Of a stretch of 64,000 nt of DNA, positions 19,170 through 28,140 are shown in pieces. A program made the translations under genes and the position numbers. Each line of letters starts with the position of its first letter. Within the stretch, counting starts at the first letter, position 1. The notes below the pieces were generated by a model that did no database searches, was not told the origin of the DNA, and saw nothing but the letters and a program-made list of their open reading frames with translations. The DNA comes from Pelomonas sp. V22 (GTDB taxonomy: Bacteria > Pseudomonadota > Gammaproteobacteria > Burkholderiales > Burkholderiaceae_C): contig NZ_JAGIXS010000001.1 in assembly GCF_030014915.1 (NCBI RefSeq), positions 558,001 through 622,000 on the forward strand, read 5' to 3'.

Positions 19170-20717
19170 ATGAAGAAGACGATGGTGTCCGTGACGATCC
19201 TGCTGGCCAGCCTGTGGGCGGCCAGCGCCCAAGCGCAGGAAGCTGCGCGCCCCGCCGAGGCGGCTTCGGCGCCCGCTGAGCGGAGCAAGCCCGGGGCCGG
19301 CGAGCGCCAGCTGCCGGCCGAGTCGGTCATCCACTCGACCGGCCAGGTCATGATCAAGGGCAAGGCCGTGCCCTACAAGGTGACAGCCGGCACCCAGCCG
19401 GTCTGGGACAAGGACGGCAAGGTCGTCGCCTCGCTGTTCTACACCTACTACCAGCGCACGGACGTGGCCAACAAGGACCTGCGCCCGCTGGTCCTGTCCT
19501 TCAACGGCGGCCCCGGCTCGGCCTCGGTGTGGATGCACATCGCCTACACCGGCCCCAAGGTGCTGAACATCGATGCCGAGGGCTATCCGCTCCAGCCCTA
19601 TGGCGTCAAGGACAACCCGCACTCCATCCTCGATGTGGCCGACATCGTCTACATCGACCCGGTCAACACCGGCTTCTCGCGCATCCTCGACCAGAAGACC
19701 GACCGCAAGTTCTTCTTCGGCGTCAACGCCGACATCTCCTACCTCGCCGAGTGGCTGGGCGCCTTCGTCTCGCGCCAGGGCCGCTGGCAATCGCCCAAGT
19801 ATTTGATCGGCGAGAGCTATGGCACGGCCCGGGTGTCAGGTCTTGCCAAGGAGCTGCAGAACAACCACTGGATGTATTTGAACGGCGTGATCCTGGTCTC
19901 GCCCACCGGCCTCGGCATCAAGCGCGACGGCCCGGTGCGTGACGCGCTGAGCCTGCCCTACTACGCCGCCACTGCCTGGCACCACAAGGTGCTGCCATCA
20001 GACCTCCAGCAGCGCGACCTGACGCCGGTGCTGGCCGAGGTCGAGGCATTCACGCTGAATGAATTCATTCCCGCCCTGGCCAAGGGCGGCTTCATCGAGT
20101 CGGATCAGCGCAAGGCCCTGGCCGCGAAGATTGCGCGCTACTCGGGCCTGTCCGAGACCACGGTGCTGCAGCACAACCTGGCCGTGCCGCCGTCCTACTT
20201 CTGGAAGGATTTGCTGCGCACGCGCGGCCAGACCGTGGGCCGGCTTGACTCGCGCTACCTCGGCATCGACCGCATGGAAGCCGGCAGCTCACCCGACTAC
20301 AACGCCGAGCTGACCTCCTGGCTGCACTCATTCACGCCGGCCATCAACCACTACCTGCGCGAGACGCTGAAGTACAAGACCGACCTGAAGTACAACATGT
20401 TCGGCCCGGTCAACCCCTGGGACAACAGCGACGACCAGACCGGCGAGAACCTGCGCCTCGCCATGGCCGAGAACCCCTATCTGCGCCTCCTGGTACAGTC
20501 GGGCTACTACGACGGCGCCACCACCTATTTCGACGCCAAGTACACGATGTGGCAGCTCGACCCCAGCGGCCGCATGAGGGACCGCATGGACTTCAAGGGC
20601 TACCGCAGCGGCCACATGATGTATTTGCGCTCCGAGGACCTGGCCAGCTCGAATGAGCACATCCGCGAGTTCATCAAGAAGGCCACACCGGCCCCGGGCC
20701 AGGCAGCCAAGTACTGA
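19170..20717 (+). CDS. Serine carboxypeptidase family (S10) exported peptidase
   Basis: A 515-residue exported hydrolase. A signal peptide (about 1-22, AQA cleavage) and a Pro/Ala/Glu-rich linker precede an alpha/beta-hydrolase with the S10 oxyanion motif FNGGPGSASVW, S216 (GESYGTA), D448 (SGYYDGAT) and H482 (SGHMMY). S10 enzymes remove C-terminal residues at acidic pH. ATG 19170 was chosen over GTG 19167 because GAGGGAG ends 5 bases before the ATG but only 2 before the GTG. It abuts murB tail to tail with no gap. Confidence 0.9.
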   Translation: MKKTMVSVTILLASLWAASAQAQEAARPAEAASAPAERSKPGAGERQLPAESVIHSTGQVMIKGKAVPYKVTAGTQPVWDKDGKVVASLFYTYYQRTDVANKDLRPLVLSFNGGPGSASVWMHIAYTGPKVLNIDAEGYPLQPYGVKDNPHSILDVADIVYIDPVNTGFSRILDQKTDRKFFFGVNADISYLAEWLGAFVSRQGRWQSPKYLIGESYGTARVSGLAKELQNNHWMYLNGVILVSPTGLGIKRDGPVRDALSLPYYAATAWHHKVLPSDLQQRDLTPVLAEVEAFTLNEFIPALAKGGFIESDQRKALAAKIARYSGLSETTVLQHNLAVPPSYFWKDLLRTRGQTVGRLDSRYLGIDRMEAGSSPDYNAELTSWLHSFTPAINHYLRETLKYKTDLKYNMFGPVNPWDNSDDQTGENLRLAMAENPYLRLLVQSGYYDGATTYFDAKYTMWQLDPSGRMRDRMDFKGYRSGHMMYLRSEDLASSNEHIREFIKKATPAPGQAAKY

Positions 20718-21785
20718 TCAGACCACCACCGGCTCCGGCTCCAGCCGGATGCCGAAGCGGCCGTAGACGCTCTCCTGAATGGCCCGCGCGAGCGTCACCA
20801 CCTCGGCGCCCCGAGCCTCGCCCTTGTTGACCAGCACCAGGGCCTGCTTCTCGTAAACGGCCGCGCCGCCGACGCTTTTGCCCTTCCAGCCGCAGGCATC
20901 GATCAGCCAGCCAGCGGCCAGTTTCACCGTGCCATCGGGCATGGGGTAGTGAACGATGTGGGGATCGCGGCCGATGATGTCGCGGCACTGCTCCTCGCTC
21001 ACCACCGGGTTCTTGAAGAAGCTGCCGGCATTGCCGATCACGGCCGGGTCGGGCAGCTTGGCGCGGCGGATCGCGCAGACCCAGTCGAAGATCTGGCGGG
21101 CATCCGGTGCCGTGATGCCGGTCTCCTGCATCTTGCGCTCCAGGTCCAGGTAGCCGAGCGAGGGCTGCCAGGGCTTGGGCAGCTTCAGCCGCACCCGCGT
21201 GATCACGCTCTTGCCCGCCAGGCCGCCGAAGCCGGTCTGCTTGAAGATCGAGTCCCGGTAGCCGAAGGCACAGACCTCGGCTGGCAGCAGGGCTTTGCGG
21301 CCGGTGACCAGGTCCACCACCTCGACCGCTTCCAGCCGGTCTTTCAGCTCGATGCCGTAGGCGCCGATGTTCTGCACCGGCGCCGCGCCGGTGGTGCCGG
21401 GGATCAGAGCCAGGTTCTCCAGCCCCGGAAAGCCCTGCTCGATGCTCCAGGCCACCGCCTCATGCCAGGGCACGCCGGCACCGACCTCGAGGATCCAGGC
21501 GTCCTCGCGTTCCTCGAGCAGGCGGATGCCAGGAATCTCGATCTTCAGCACCACGGGCTCGACATCCCGGGTCAGTACCAGGTTGCTGCCGCCGCCCAGC
21601 ACGAACTTCTGGGTCCGGCCCAGTTCAGGGTGGTCCACCACCCGGCGCACATCGGCCTCGGAGCGGATGCGCACCAGGCGTTTGGCGGTCGCCGGCAGGC
21701 CGAAAGTGTTGTAGGGCTTGAGGTTGACGTCGGATTCGACGGTCAAAGCCTGCCCATTCAGGGGGTTCACAGAGGGAGACGACAT
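20718..21785 (-). CDS. murB: UDP-N-acetylenolpyruvoylglucosamine reductase
   Basis: An FAD enzyme that reduces enolpyruvyl-UDP-GlcNAc to UDP-MurNAc in peptidoglycan synthesis. The 355 residues are the type I (E. coli-like) form: the FAD domain has [22 protein letters not shown] and [17 protein letters not shown]; the substrate domain has FGYRDSIFK and the catalytic serine in [10 protein letters not shown]. The C-terminal glutamate lies in the final [12 protein letters not shown] segment. It diverges from yajQ with a 48-base spacer. Confidence 0.97.
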   Translation of the reverse strand: MSSPSVNPLNGQALTVESDVNLKPYNTFGLPATAKRLVRIRSEADVRRVVDHPELGRTQKFVLGGGSNLVLTRDVEPVVLKIEIPGIRLLEEREDAWILEVGAGVPWHEAVAWSIEQGFPGLENLALIPGTTGAAPVQNIGAYGIELKDRLEAVEVVDLVTGRKALLPAEVCAFGYRDSIFKQTGFGGLAGKSVITRVRLKLPKPWQPSLGYLDLERKMQETGITAPDARQIFDWVCAIRRAKLPDPAVIGNAGSFFKNPVVSEEQCRDIIGRDPHIVHYPMPDGTVKLAAGWLIDACGWKGKSVGGAAVYEKQALVLVNKGEARGAEVVTLARAIQESVYGRFGIRLEPEPVVV

Positions 21786-21833
21786 GGCAGAATTTTCCCC
21801 TGTTTCTTATCGCTCACTGCAGAAAACCTCCCC

Positions 21834-22328
21834 ATGCCCAGCTTTGATACCGTTCTTGAACCCGACATGGTCGAAATCCGCAATGGCGTGGACAACAGCG
21901 CCAAGGAGATCGCCACCCGCTTCGATTTCAAGGGCACGGGCGCTCGCATCGAGCTGAAGGACAAGGAAAAGGAAATCGTGCTGTATGGCGACAGCGATTT
22001 CCAGCTGGAGCAGATCAGCACCGTGCTAATCGACAAGCTGACCAAGCGCAAGGTCTCGATCACCTACCTGGACATGGACGCCAAGGTCGAGAAGCTGGGC
22101 GGCGACAAGGTCAAGCAGGTCTACAAGGTCAAGAACGGCATCGAGTCCGACCTCGCCAAGAAGATCACCACGGCCGTGAAGAACAGCAAGCTCAAGGTGC
22201 AGTCCTCGATCCAGGGCGACACGGTGCGCATCACCGGCAAGAACCGTGACGACCTGCAGCAGGCCATCGCCATGCTCAAGAAGGAATTCCCGGAAACGCC
22301 GCTGTCCTACGACAACTTCCGGGACTGA
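21834..22328 (+). CDS. YajQ family nucleotide-binding protein
   Basis: 164 residues matching YajQ (UPF0234) throughout: [11 protein letters not shown], the [18 protein letters not shown] block, two ferredoxin-like halves and the C-terminal [10 protein letters not shown] Xanthomonas homologue binds cyclic di-GMP and affects transcription, so this may be an effector. The start [10 protein letters not shown] is the family-typical one; a much longer in-frame extension lies antisense to murB and is discarded. A cyclic-di-GMP synthase candidate and orn also occur in this window. Confidence 0.95.
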   Translation: MPSFDTVLEPDMVEIRNGVDNSAKEIATRFDFKGTGARIELKDKEKEIVLYGDSDFQLEQISTVLIDKLTKRKVSITYLDMDAKVEKLGGDKVKQVYKVKNGIESDLAKKITTAVKNSKLKVQSSIQGDTVRITGKNRDDLQQAIAMLKKEFPETPLSYDNFRD

Positions 22329-22349
22329 CTGGCGCGAGCCGCCCAGCGC

Positions 22350-23009
22350 ATGCGCTCCACCCTGCCCCGCCTGATTCTGCTGGTGAGTGCCCTGCTCTGC
22401 TGGCATGCGGGCGCCGCGGCCGGCGGCGTCAGCTTCAACGGCAGCCTCGGGAGCAAGGCGGCCCTGCTGTTGATCGACGGTGAGGCCCGCACGGTGCAGT
22501 TGGGTCAGATGGTCAATGGCGTCAAGCTGCTGGCCATCGAGGAGGACCGTGCCACGGTCGAGATTGACGGCCGGCGCCAGGTGCTGGTGCTGGGGGCTTC
22601 GCCGGGCCGCTTGAACCCCAGCGGGTCGGACAACGGCGCCGCCAAGCAGATCATCATGACCTCGGGGCCCGGCGGGCATTTCACGCCCACCGGCAGCATC
22701 AACAACCACAGCATCCAGTTCCTGGTCGACACCGGCGCCACCTCGGTCTCGATCACCCAGGCCGAGGCCGAGCGCATTGGCCTGCGCTACCGCAACGGCC
22801 GCCGCGTGCTGACCCAGACGGCCAACGGCGTGGTGCCAGCCCACCTGACCGTGCTCGACTCCATTCGCGTTGGCGATGTCGAGGTGCGCAATGTCGAGGC
22901 CATCGTTATCCCTGGCCAGATGAGCCACGTGCTGCTGGGCAACAGCTTCCTGACCCGCTTCCTGATGAAGCGCGAGAACGATGTCATGACGCTGGACTTG
23001 CGCTACTGA
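22350..23009 (+). CDS. Exported retropepsin-like aspartic protease (clan AA)
   Basis: 219 residues. A signal peptide (1-24) is followed by a small beta domain (about 28-85: ALLLIDGEARTVQLGQMVNG, then an IDGRRQVLVLG strand) that resembles the GspC/PulC homology region. The TIGR02281-type single-lobe aspartic protease domain comes next, with the catalytic motif VDTGATSVS and the flap-to-core ending LLGNSFLTRF. Such domains act as dimers, one Asp each. It lies 22 bases after yajQ and 68 before the PrsT-type gene; the substrate is unknown. Confidence 0.84.
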   Translation: MRSTLPRLILLVSALLCWHAGAAAGGVSFNGSLGSKAALLLIDGEARTVQLGQMVNGVKLLAIEEDRATVEIDGRRQVLVLGASPGRLNPSGSDNGAAKQIIMTSGPGGHFTPTGSINNHSIQFLVDTGATSVSITQAEAERIGLRYRNGRRVLTQTANGVVPAHLTVLDSIRVGDVEVRNVEAIVIPGQMSHVLLGNSFLTRFLMKRENDVMTLDLRY

Positions 23010-23077
23010 CAGGCCCTGGCGGGCGCCGCGCAGCCCGTGCAAGAATCGCGCGCCACCACCTCCACCGAACGGACCGA

Positions 23078-25888
23078 ATGACGCGCCTGACGCCACTCGC
23101 CTCGCTGCTCGCCGCCGCCGTGCTGGCCAGCGCCACGCCCTTGCTGCACGCCGCCGACAACAACGACAAGGCCGCTCGCTACTACGAGGATGCGCTGACG
23201 CGCTACCAGAAGAAGGACATGACCGGCGCCATCGTCCAGCTGAAGAACGCGCTGCAGATCAACAAGGCCATGCTGCCGGTCCAGGTGCTGCTCGGCAAAG
23301 CCTTGCTTGCCAATTCGGACCCGGTGGGCGCCGAGGTGGCCCTGAACGAGGCGCTGCGCCTGGGAGTCAGCCGGGTCGAGGTTATCGTGCCGCTGGCCCA
23401 GGCCATGTACAACCAGGGCAAGCACAACCAGTTGGTCGAATCGCGCCAGCTCGACTCCGCAGGCCTGCCGCCCGAGGTCCAGCAGCAGCTGCTGCTGATC
23501 AAAGCCCAGGCCTTTGGCGACCTGGGCCAGATTCCCAAGGCCCTGAAGGCGATCGAAGATGCCAAGGCGCTGACGCCGCAAGCCCCTGAGCCCTGGCTGG
23601 CCGAAGTGCCGCAGCGCATCAAGGGCCGCCAGTTCGCCGAAGCGGCCACGGCGCTGGATCGCGCTGCCAAGCTGGGCCCGCCTACCGCCGATCTGTACTT
23701 CCAGCGCGCCTCGCTGGCGCATGTGCAGGCCAAGCTGGCCGACGCCCTCGCCGCCTACGACAAGACGCTGGAACTGGAGCCCGAACACCTGGATGCGGCC
23801 CTGGCCCGCATCGGCATCTACGTGGACCTGGGCCGCGACAAGGACGCCGCCCGCGAGCTGGAAGCCCTGCTGGCCAAGAAGCCCAACGAGCCGCGCGCCC
23901 TCTACCTGAAAGCCCTGCAGGCCGACCGCACCGGCGACCGTGCCACGTCCAAGGCCGCCCTGGCTCAGATCACCAACCTGATGGACCCGGTGCCGCTGGA
24001 CTTCATCCGCTACCGCCCGCAGTTGCTGCTGCTCGCCGGCCTCGCGCATTACGGCCAGGGCTCGCTGGGCAAGGCCAAGCCCTACCTGGAAGCGGCCCAG
24101 CGCGCCCAGGGTCCGAGCCCAATCGCCAAGCTGCTGGCGCGGGTCTACCTGGAAGACCGCGCGCCGGACCGAGCGGTTGAAGTGCTGGAATCCTATCTGC
24201 GGACCGCACCTGGCGACGCCAATGCCCTGACCCTGCTGGCCTCCATCCACACCTCGCAGGGGCGCCATGCCAAGGCCACCAACCTGATGCGCGAAGCCCT
24301 CGCCGGCAAGGACAACCCGGCCTTCCGCACCGTGCTGGGCCTCAGCCTGCTGCGCGGCGGCAAGACTGGCGATGCCATCAGCTCGTTGGAGCAGTCTTTC
24401 AAGGCCGACCCCGGCCAGACCTATGCTGGCTCAGCCCTGGTCACTCTTTACCTGCGCGAAGGCCAGAAGGCCAAGGCCGTGGCCATCGCTGAAACCATGG
24501 TGCGCAAGTCGCCCAAGAATCCCAGCCTGTGGATGCTGCAAGGCACGGCCATGTCGCGCTCGGGCGATGCCAAGGGCGCTCGCCAGGCCTTCGACACCGC
24601 ACTGAAGCTCAGCCCCGGCCTGCCGGAGGCCGAGCTGGGCCTGGCACGGCTCGACGTCGGGAGCCGCGCCTTCGACGCTGCCAACACGCGGCTCTTGAAC
24701 CTGTACAAGGCCGACGAAAAGAACATCGAGGTGATGCTGGAACTGGCCAACGTGGCCGAGATGCAGAACAAGCCGGCCGATGCCGAGCGCTGGCTGCTCA
24801 AGGCCGATGACAACGCCGGTGTCGGCGAGTTGCGGCCCGGCCTGGCCCAGGTCCATACGCGGATGCGCTTCAAGAACTATCCGCAGGCACTGGAGGCGTC
24901 CAAGAAGCTGCTCAGCAAGGCCCCCGAAGACCCGGACGTGATGGCCCTGCACGGGCGCGTCCAGCTGCTGAATGGCGACGTCCAGGGCGCCCGCACCACG
25001 CTGGCAGGCGCCGCGCGCCGCGCCGGCGTGGTCGTGCAATCGCTGCTGACCATCGCCGAACTGCAGATGCAGGCCCGCGACGCCACCGGCGCCAACTACT
25101 CGGTGGAGAAGGTGCTGAGCGTGGAGCCCAACTCGATCCGGGGACAGGCCCTGATGGCTGGTGTCGAGCTTCAGCAAGGCGAGCTGGCCAAGGCCGAGCG
25201 CCGGGCCAACCAACTGGTGCAGAGCCATCCCAAGTCGTCGGTGGGCTACCACCTGCTGGCCGACATCGCCCTGGCCAAGCGCCAGCCGGCCGCCGCCATC
25301 GAGCCGCTCAAGCGCGCTCAACAGCTGGAGCCCACCAGCATTGGCTTGCTGCGCCTGTTCAGTGTCCAGCAGAGTGTCGAGGGCGTTCGGGCTGCTGTCC
25401 AAAGCGCCGAGACCTGGCTGAAGCTGCGTCCGAGAGACGGTCAGGTGTTGCGCGCCGTGGGCGACGCCCATGTCCGCAACAAAGCACCGGACGCCGCCAT
25501 CAAGGCCTATGAGCGAGCCCTCGCAGCAGACGCCAATGACGCCGAGGCGATGAACAGCCTGGCCTCGGTGCTGCTGACGCAACGCAACACCAAATCCATC
25601 GCCCTGGCCCAGCACGCGGTGCAGCTCGATCCCAACAATCCCATGTACCTGGACACCCTGGGCTGGGCCGAGTTCCAGCTTGGCCAGTCAGAGCGCTCCT
25701 TGCCCATGCTGCGCGACGCTCGTTTGCGCAACCCGGGCAATGCCGAGATCCGCTGGCACCTGGGTGCCGTGCTGGCCAAACTGGGCCGCAATGCCGAAGC
25801 GCGGGCCGAGCTCGAAGTGGCGGCCGCCAGCAAACAGGACAAGGAATCCGCAGAACAGGCGGCCAAGCTGCTCCAAACCCTCAAGTGA
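23078..25888 (+). CDS. prsT: PrsT-type TPR-repeat protein of the PEP-CTERM system
   Basis: A 936-residue exported protein built almost entirely of tetratricopeptide repeats (about 34-residue units from 30 to the end), matching the TIGR02917 PEP-CTERM/exosortase TPR family (KAARYYEDALTRYQKKD at the start). The signal peptide (1-25, LLHA cleavage) has no lipobox cysteine, although many family members are annotated as lipoproteins, so this one is probably soluble in the periplasm. It lies 164 bases before a PEP-CTERM protein gene. PrsT proteins normally belong to exosortase/exopolysaccharide loci; no exosortase is in this window. Confidence 0.88.
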   Translation: MTRLTPLASLLAAAVLASATPLLHAADNNDKAARYYEDALTRYQKKDMTGAIVQLKNALQINKAMLPVQVLLGKALLANSDPVGAEVALNEALRLGVSRVEVIVPLAQAMYNQGKHNQLVESRQLDSAGLPPEVQQQLLLIKAQAFGDLGQIPKALKAIEDAKALTPQAPEPWLAEVPQRIKGRQFAEAATALDRAAKLGPPTADLYFQRASLAHVQAKLADALAAYDKTLELEPEHLDAALARIGIYVDLGRDKDAARELEALLAKKPNEPRALYLKALQADRTGDRATSKAALAQITNLMDPVPLDFIRYRPQLLLLAGLAHYGQGSLGKAKPYLEAAQRAQGPSPIAKLLARVYLEDRAPDRAVEVLESYLRTAPGDANALTLLASIHTSQGRHAKATNLMREALAGKDNPAFRTVLGLSLLRGGKTGDAISSLEQSFKADPGQTYAGSALVTLYLREGQKAKAVAIAETMVRKSPKNPSLWMLQGTAMSRSGDAKGARQAFDTALKLSPGLPEAELGLARLDVGSRAFDAANTRLLNLYKADEKNIEVMLELANVAEMQNKPADAERWLLKADDNAGVGELRPGLAQVHTRMRFKNYPQALEASKKLLSKAPEDPDVMALHGRVQLLNGDVQGARTTLAGAARRAGVVVQSLLTIAELQMQARDATGANYSVEKVLSVEPNSIRGQALMAGVELQQGELAKAERRANQLVQSHPKSSVGYHLLADIALAKRQPAAAIEPLKRAQQLEPTSIGLLRLFSVQQSVEGVRAAVQSAETWLKLRPRDGQVLRAVGDAHVRNKAPDAAIKAYERALAADANDAEAMNSLASVLLTQRNTKSIALAQHAVQLDPNNPMYLDTLGWAEFQLGQSERSLPMLRDARLRNPGNAEIRWHLGAVLAKLGRNAEARAELEVAAASKQDKESAEQAAKLLQTLK

Positions 25889-25981
25889 GGGGGGCGCAAT
25901 CCGTCGGGACGCTTTACAGTCCGCCCATGGCAAGCTTGCAAGAAGCCTCTAAGTCCTTGATTCAATTGAAAACAAGATAGA

Positions 25982-25997
25982 TGGCCCAATCCTTGCA
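25982..25997 (+). promoter_or_regulatory. Sigma-54-type (-24/-12) promoter for the PEP-CTERM gene
   Basis: TGGC (25982-25985) and TTGCA (25993-25997) give the invariant GG and GC dinucleotides exactly 10 bases apart, with TTGCA perfect. Transcription would begin near 26008, about 45 bases before the ATG. PEP-CTERM genes in floc-forming betaproteobacteria are reported to depend on RpoN with PrsK/PrsR, which fits. Confidence 0.6.
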
Positions 25998-26052
25998 AGC
26001 AAATGTGCCAACAGACCAAAAAATGGTCCGCTTAGCCAAGCTGGAGAATCCG

Positions 26053-26943
26053 ATGAAAAAACAAATCTTGCGTTCCGTCCTGCTGGTGGCTGCCAGCTTG
26101 GTGGGCCTGGCCGCGACACCAGCAGCCCATGCCGCCACCTGGAACGGCACCTGGAACTACGACAGCTGCAGCAACTTGGGTGCCGCCGTGACCTGGGGCA
26201 ATTCCTACAACTGCACCGACTCGGCACTGCCGAACGATGCCAAGATGAACATCTCGGGCTGGTCTTCCGACCTGAGCCCCTCCACCACGTTCGTGCCGGC
26301 CGCCGTCTACCCCTGGGGGTCTTCTGCCGGCTTCGGCATCGTGAACCGCGAGGAATGTGCGGTCGGCAGCGCGACGGTCTGCGACCCCGGCACCGGCCCC
26401 CACGCTGCAGATGGCGTGAGCAATCTCGACGGCTTCCTGATGAAGTTCTCGAACGGCCCCAGCGACATCGTCAAGGTGGCCCTGGAGTCCGTGCAGATTG
26501 GCTGGAACGGCAGCGATGACAAGGGCGTCACCACCAGCACCAAGGGCAACGCCTGCACCGGCTACTGCGACTCTGACATCTCGGTGTACTACTACACCGG
26601 CTCCAGTGATCCCAATATGGGCCTCGTCAGTGCCGCCAGCCTGAAGGGCGCGACCACCACTGTTGCCGTCAACGGCTGGCTGCTGCTGGGCACCTACAAC
26701 GACGTGGGCCTGAACGCCAACAACACGGTCAACCTGGGCAACACGGGCAAGAGCTCCAGCTGGTGGCTGGTGACGGCCGCCAACACCACGACGATGGACG
26801 GCAATGCCGACGCCTTCAAGCTGCTGACCGTAGCCGGCACCGGCGAAACGACCAAGCGCACGCCGGAACCGGGCTCCCTGGCCCTGGCTGGCCTGGCCCT
26901 GTTCGGCATGGTCGGCCTGCGCCGCAAGGCCAAGCAAGCCTGA
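26053..26943 (+). CDS. PEP-CTERM sorting-signal surface protein
   Basis: 296 residues. A signal peptide (1-27, AHA cleavage) precedes an extracellular beta-rich, Gly/Ser/Thr/Asn-rich domain with six cysteines (for example DSCSN, NCTDS, EECAV, CTGYC). The C-terminus is a textbook PEP-CTERM signal: TPEPGSLALAG, a hydrophobic helix, then the basic tail RRKAKQA. Exosortase would cleave near PEP and pass the protein to the outer surface or matrix. The start MKKQILRSV has a GGAG site upstream; an in-frame extension to 25981 would overlap the sigma-54 element and is rejected. The ligand is unknown. Confidence 0.93.
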   Translation: MKKQILRSVLLVAASLVGLAATPAAHAATWNGTWNYDSCSNLGAAVTWGNSYNCTDSALPNDAKMNISGWSSDLSPSTTFVPAAVYPWGSSAGFGIVNREECAVGSATVCDPGTGPHAADGVSNLDGFLMKFSNGPSDIVKVALESVQIGWNGSDDKGVTTSTKGNACTGYCDSDISVYYYTGSSDPNMGLVSAASLKGATTTVAVNGWLLLGTYNDVGLNANNTVNLGNTGKSSSWWLVTAANTTTMDGNADAFKLLTVAGTGETTKRTPEPGSLALAGLALFGMVGLRRKAKQA

Positions 26944-26966
26944 GCCTCAGCGCTTCAGCTTCAGAA

Positions 26967-26990
26967 AGCGGCCCGTTCGGGCCGCTTTTT
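26967..26990 (+). terminator. Rho-independent terminator after the PEP-CTERM gene
   Basis: An 8-bp perfect stem AGCGGCCC / GGGCCGCT with loop GTTC, followed by four more T residues. It lies 23 bases after the stop. The mirrored strand also ends in TTTC, so it may serve iaaA from the other side. Confidence 0.88.
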
Positions 26991-27023
26991 CTTTGTCTGC
27001 TCGGCAGCAAGCCCGGACGAGCT

Positions 27024-27995
27024 TCAGCCCGTTGCCTCCTGTGCTTCGCCGTAGATACCGACGACGGGCTGCCCACCCGCGCGGACCATACCGCGGTACA
27101 TGCCCTCGGTATTGAACGGCAGGCTGACCTCGCCATCGCGGCTCACAGCGATCAAGCCGCCCTGCCCACCCACACGGCCCAGCTTCTCGAACACCACACG
27201 CCGCGCAGCCTCGTCCAGACCCTGGCCGGCGTACTCCATCAGCGCCCCCACCTCCCGCGCAGCCGCAACGCGGATGAAGGCCTCGCCGGTGCCAGTGCAG
27301 GACACGGCGCAGCTCTCGTCGCTGGCATAGCAGCCCGCACCGATCAGCGGTGAATCACCGACCCGGCCGGGCAGCTTGTTGGTCATGCCGCCGGTCGAGG
27401 TGGCGGCGGCCAGATGGCCGGCTGCATCGAGGGCCACGGCGCCGACGGTGCCGAACTTCTTGCCTTCATCGATGGGCGTGCGGGCCTGGCCATCATGGTC
27501 CAGCAACGCGCCGGCGGCTTCGGCCCGGGCTCGATGCAACTGCGCCAGGCGCTGCGGCGTGCCGAACCAGCCGGGATCGACCATCTCCAGTCCCAGCTTT
27601 TCCACATAGGTTTCTGCGGCCGGGCCGATGAAGAGCAGATGCGCGCCTTGGTCCATCACCGCGCGGGCCGCCAGCACCGGATTGCGGATGCGGCTGACGC
27701 CAGCCACCGCGCCAGCGGCCAGCGTGCGGCCGTCCATCACGCTGGCATCCAGCTCATGGCGCTCATCGGCCGTGTAGACCGCGCCCTTGCCGGCATTAAA
27801 GAGCGGGCATTCCTCCAGCCTTCGCACGGCCTCGCAGACCACGTCCATCGCGCTGGCACCCGCTGCCAGCATGCGCTCGCCGGCGGTCAGGATGGCTTGC
27901 AACTCGGCGCGGTACTGCTGTTCCAGTTCGGACGACATCGTGCTGCGCAGCAGGGTGCCGGCGCCTCCATGGATGGCGAGGACGGGAGTTGGCAT
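27024..27995 (-). CDS. iaaA: Isoaspartyl peptidase / L-asparaginase (Ntn-hydrolase)
   Basis: Hydrolyses beta-aspartyl dipeptides and, more slowly, asparagine. The 323-residue precursor self-cleaves before T183 (KKFGTVGAVALD), giving alpha and beta subunits; GGMTNK and the GDSPLIGAGCYA substrate loops are present, as is the N-terminal AIHGGAGT. The start is MPTPVLAIHG. It diverges from the acyl-CoA dehydrogenase operon across a 145-base spacer holding a perfect inverted repeat. With the other peptidases nearby it fits peptide scavenging and protein-damage recycling. Confidence 0.95.
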   Translation of the reverse strand: MPTPVLAIHGGAGTLLRSTMSSELEQQYRAELQAILTAGERMLAAGASAMDVVCEAVRRLEECPLFNAGKGAVYTADERHELDASVMDGRTLAAGAVAGVSRIRNPVLAARAVMDQGAHLLFIGPAAETYVEKLGLEMVDPGWFGTPQRLAQLHRARAEAAGALLDHDGQARTPIDEGKKFGTVGAVALDAAGHLAAATSTGGMTNKLPGRVGDSPLIGAGCYASDESCAVSCTGTGEAFIRVAAAREVGALMEYAGQGLDEAARRVVFEKLGRVGGQGGLIAVSRDGEVSLPFNTEGMYRGMVRAGGQPVVGIYGEAQEATG

Positions 27996-28044
27996 GGCGG
28001 GCGAATCCGGAGTTTTGACGGCTGGGCAGTGTAGGCAATGCGCC

Positions 28045-28066
28045 CCTTGTCTCGACAGAGACAAGG
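28045..28066. promoter_or_regulatory. Perfect inverted repeat between iaaA and the acyl-CoA dehydrogenase operon
   Basis: Arms CCTTGTCTC (28045-28053) and GAGACAAGG (28058-28066) flank a 4-base centre GACA. It is 50 bases from the iaaA ATG and 75 from the dehydrogenase ATG, with no T-run on either side. This fits a dimeric-regulator operator better than a terminator. The regulator is not identified. Confidence 0.5.
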
Positions 28067-28140
28067 CAAATGCGAACGGTCGTGCTAAAAATCGCCATCG
28101 CCCGCGCTGCCTGCGGGTCGCTATGGATGGAGACGCCCAC

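Noticed and set aside
25928-25939. A second sigma-54-like string before the PEP-CTERM gene
   Set aside because: GG and GC are only 7 bases apart, which is not compatible with -24/-12 spacing.
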